7,380 nucleotides of DNA from CAYYOS01 sp964473355 (GTDB lineage Bacteria; Pseudomonadota; Gammaproteobacteria; Burkholderiales; REEB80). The notes below the pieces were generated by a model that made no database searches, was not told the origin of the DNA, and saw only the letters and a program-made list of their open reading frames with translations. The translations under genes were made by a program, and so were the position numbers. The DNA is taken from contig CAYYOS010000125.1 in NCBI GenBank assembly GCA_964473355.1, positions 1 to 7,380 on the forward strand, written 5' to 3'. Below are positions 6,076 to 7,380 of this stretch, in pieces. The first letter of the stretch is position 1; the number at the start of each line of letters is the position of its first letter.

Positions 6076-7305
6076 TTAACTGCGGTATTCCGCGTTGATC
6101 TTGACATAATCATAAGAAAGATCACAGGTCCAAAACGTAGCCATGGCGGAGCCGCGGTGCAGAAGCACGCGAATCGGAATCTCAGCCTCTTGCATGACTA
6201 AAATCGCTGCCTTCTCCTGATATCCTGCTGCGCGTCCGCCTTTCTCGGCCACCAATACATCTCCCAGATATACGTCCAGCGTTTCCACGTTGAGATCCGC
6301 TATCTTTGCATTGCCGATTGCCGCAAGTATCCGTCCCAGGTTTGGGTCAGACGCGAAAAAGGCGGTTTTAACCAAAGGTGAGTGGGCGATGGCGTACGCG
6401 ACGGTTTGGCACTCTTTGTGTGTTCTTCCACCCTCGACGTGTATGCTAATAAATTTGGTCGCGCCTTCGCCATCCCGCACAATAGCCTGCGCGAGCGTTG
6501 TGGCAATATCGCTAATCGCTGTTTGCAAGGTCTCATAAGCTTCTCCGTGATCCGCCTGAATCGCTGACTTCATGGCCTTTCCGGTAGCTATTAATACGCA
6601 GGCGTCATTGGTTGAGGTATCTCCATCTACGGTGATGGCGTTAAAAGATACGTCGATGACGCGGCGTAGAATCTTTTCAAGAATTGGCTGGCCAACCGCC
6701 GCGTCGGTGGCGATAAAACCCAACATCGTCGCCATATTAGGATGAATCATACCCGAGCCCTTAGCGATGCCAGTAACAGTAACTGGCCGGCCTTCCAACA
6801 AAATTTGCCGGGACGCGGCTTTTGGTATGGTGTCGGTCGTCATAATGGCCGTGGCTGCCTGCAACCAATTCCGCGGTTGCATATTACGAACGCACGCGGG
6901 CAACGCAGCGATAATTTTGGAAACAGGCAGCGGTTCCATAATGACACCCGTGGAAAAAGGCAAAATCTGCTGCGCTGAACATTCCAACAGGTCTGCCACG
7001 GCCTCGCATGTTTGTCGTGCGTAATCTAGCCCCGCTTGGCCTGTGCCCGCGTTTGCATTGCCGGTATTTATGACTAAAGCACGTATGGGTAAACCAGAAT
7101 TTAAATGATCACGCGCTACGATGACAGGCGCAGCGCAAAATTTATTTTGAGTAAAAACGCCCGCGACTTTGGCATCGGCGTCCAGGCTAATAACCAGCAA
7201 ATCTTTGCGCCCGGGCTTTTTAATATTAGCTTCTGCTACGCCTAACTGCAGCCCGGCTATAGGCAACAACTGATCAGGTTGTGGAGGGGTGAGCTGCACC
7301 GCCAT
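6076..7305 (-). CDS. argJ: Glutamate N-acetyltransferase / ornithine acetyltransferase ArgJ
   Basis: ArgJ transfers the acetyl group from N-acetylornithine to glutamate, recycling acetyl in arginine biosynthesis; bifunctional forms also acetylate glutamate from acetyl-CoA. The 409 aa product is full length. It is made as a precursor that cleaves itself, and the site is clear: HPNMATMLGF with nucleophile T193, preceded by KGSGMI at 182-187. The oxyanion-hole motif STGVI is at 118-122, and FTQNKFCAAPV (51-61), TVDGDTSTND (225-234) and FFASDPNLGRI (316-326) are all family blocks. The C-terminus DLSYDYVKINAEYRS matches the conserved ArgJ end. The ATG at 7305 gives the expected start, with the conserved PGRKD at 31-35; no strong Shine-Dalgarno precedes it. 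The next gene, the ATPase, follows within 12 to 39 bases depending on its start. Sequence alone does not settle whether the enzyme is mono- or bifunctional. Confidence 0.97.
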   Translation of the reverse strand: MAVQLTPPQPDQLLPIAGLQLGVAEANIKKPGRKDLLVISLDADAKVAGVFTQNKFCAAPVIVARDHLNSGLPIRALVINTGNANAGTGQAGLDYARQTCEAVADLLECSAQQILPFSTGVIMEPLPVSKIIAALPACVRNMQPRNWLQAATAIMTTDTIPKAASRQILLEGRPVTVTGIAKGSGMIHPNMATMLGFIATDAAVGQPILEKILRRVIDVSFNAITVDGDTSTNDACVLIATGKAMKSAIQADHGEAYETLQTAISDIATTLAQAIVRDGEGATKFISIHVEGGRTHKECQTVAYAIAHSPLVKTAFFASDPNLGRILAAIGNAKIADLNVETLDVYLGDVLVAEKGGRAAGYQEKAAILVMQEAEIPIRVLLHRGSAMATFWTCDLSYDYVKINAEYRS

Positions 7306-7307
7306 GG

Positions 7308-7379
7308 TTAATTGCGTAGCACCACAGAGAGGCTAACGGCATCATCCACTAATTTAATTTTCCGTGACATTGCTTGTAT
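7308..7379 (-). other. Short open stretch upstream of argJ, possibly the 3' end of a preceding gene
   Basis: Reading the minus strand from the window edge, one frame is open for 23 codons and ends with TAA at 7308-7310, two bases before the argJ ATG; the last residues read DDAVSLSVVLRN. This could be the tail of an upstream gene tightly packed with argJ, or chance, since 23 open codons mean little. It does not look like the zinc-binding C-terminus of SecA, the neighbour often found near argJ. I see no clear promoter in these 75 bases either. I cannot assign a family. Confidence 0.25.
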
Positions 7380-7380
7380 T

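Noticed and set aside
6290..7024. Several plus-strand open frames opposite argJ
   Set aside because: They are antisense to conserved ArgJ blocks and give low-complexity, unfamiliar products, as expected from a long conserved gene on the other strand.
1..7380. Mobile element, CRISPR array, phage remnant, toxin-antitoxin or defence system
   Set aside because: No direct-repeat arrays, terminal inverted repeats, transposase or integrase motifs, or defence-type domains are visible; the window is filled with recognisable core genes.

Overview
This window is a compact piece of conserved chromosome, most likely from a gammaproteobacterium. The case rests on gene content and order: pilC and pilD followed by coaE, zapD and yacG on one strand, facing an argJ / ATPase / MutT-type Nudix block on the other. 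ZapD, YacG and the Nudix-ThiE-like fusion are typical of Gammaproteobacteria. Base composition is moderate and looks even throughout, with no sign of horizontal transfer. I cannot name a genus from the sequence.

Layout. Plus strand, 1-4165: the 3' part of pilC (inner-membrane platform of the type IV pilus), a 108-base spacer, then five genes with no gaps: pilD (prepilin peptidase), coaE (last step of CoA synthesis), zapD (FtsZ-bundling division factor), yacG (small zinc protein, gyrase inhibitor family) and a secreted PCu(A)C-type copper chaperone. Each of these five overlaps the next by 4 to 17 bases, so translation is probably coupled along the row. Minus strand, 4210-7305, read right to left: argJ (arginine biosynthesis), a DUF815-family P-loop ATPase, and a Nudix hydrolase fused to a degenerate ThiE/TenI-like domain. 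The two strands converge across a 44-base junction at 4166-4209. The right edge upstream of argJ is too short to identify its neighbour.

How the genes relate. PilC and PilD belong to one machine: PilD cleaves and methylates the prepilins that PilC helps assemble. CoaE, ZapD, YacG and the copper chaperone serve unrelated housekeeping roles and appear to share transcription rather than a pathway. On the minus strand, argJ gives arginine biosynthesis, the Nudix domain probably acts in nucleotide clean-up, and the ATPase has no settled function.

I found no tRNA or rRNA gene, insertion sequence, CRISPR array, phage gene or toxin-antitoxin pair, and no convincing undescribed system. The points most worth following are the ThiE-like domain that has lost several catalytic positions, an unusual lid motif in CoaE, the copper chaperone overlapping yacG, and the uncertain start of the ATPase.
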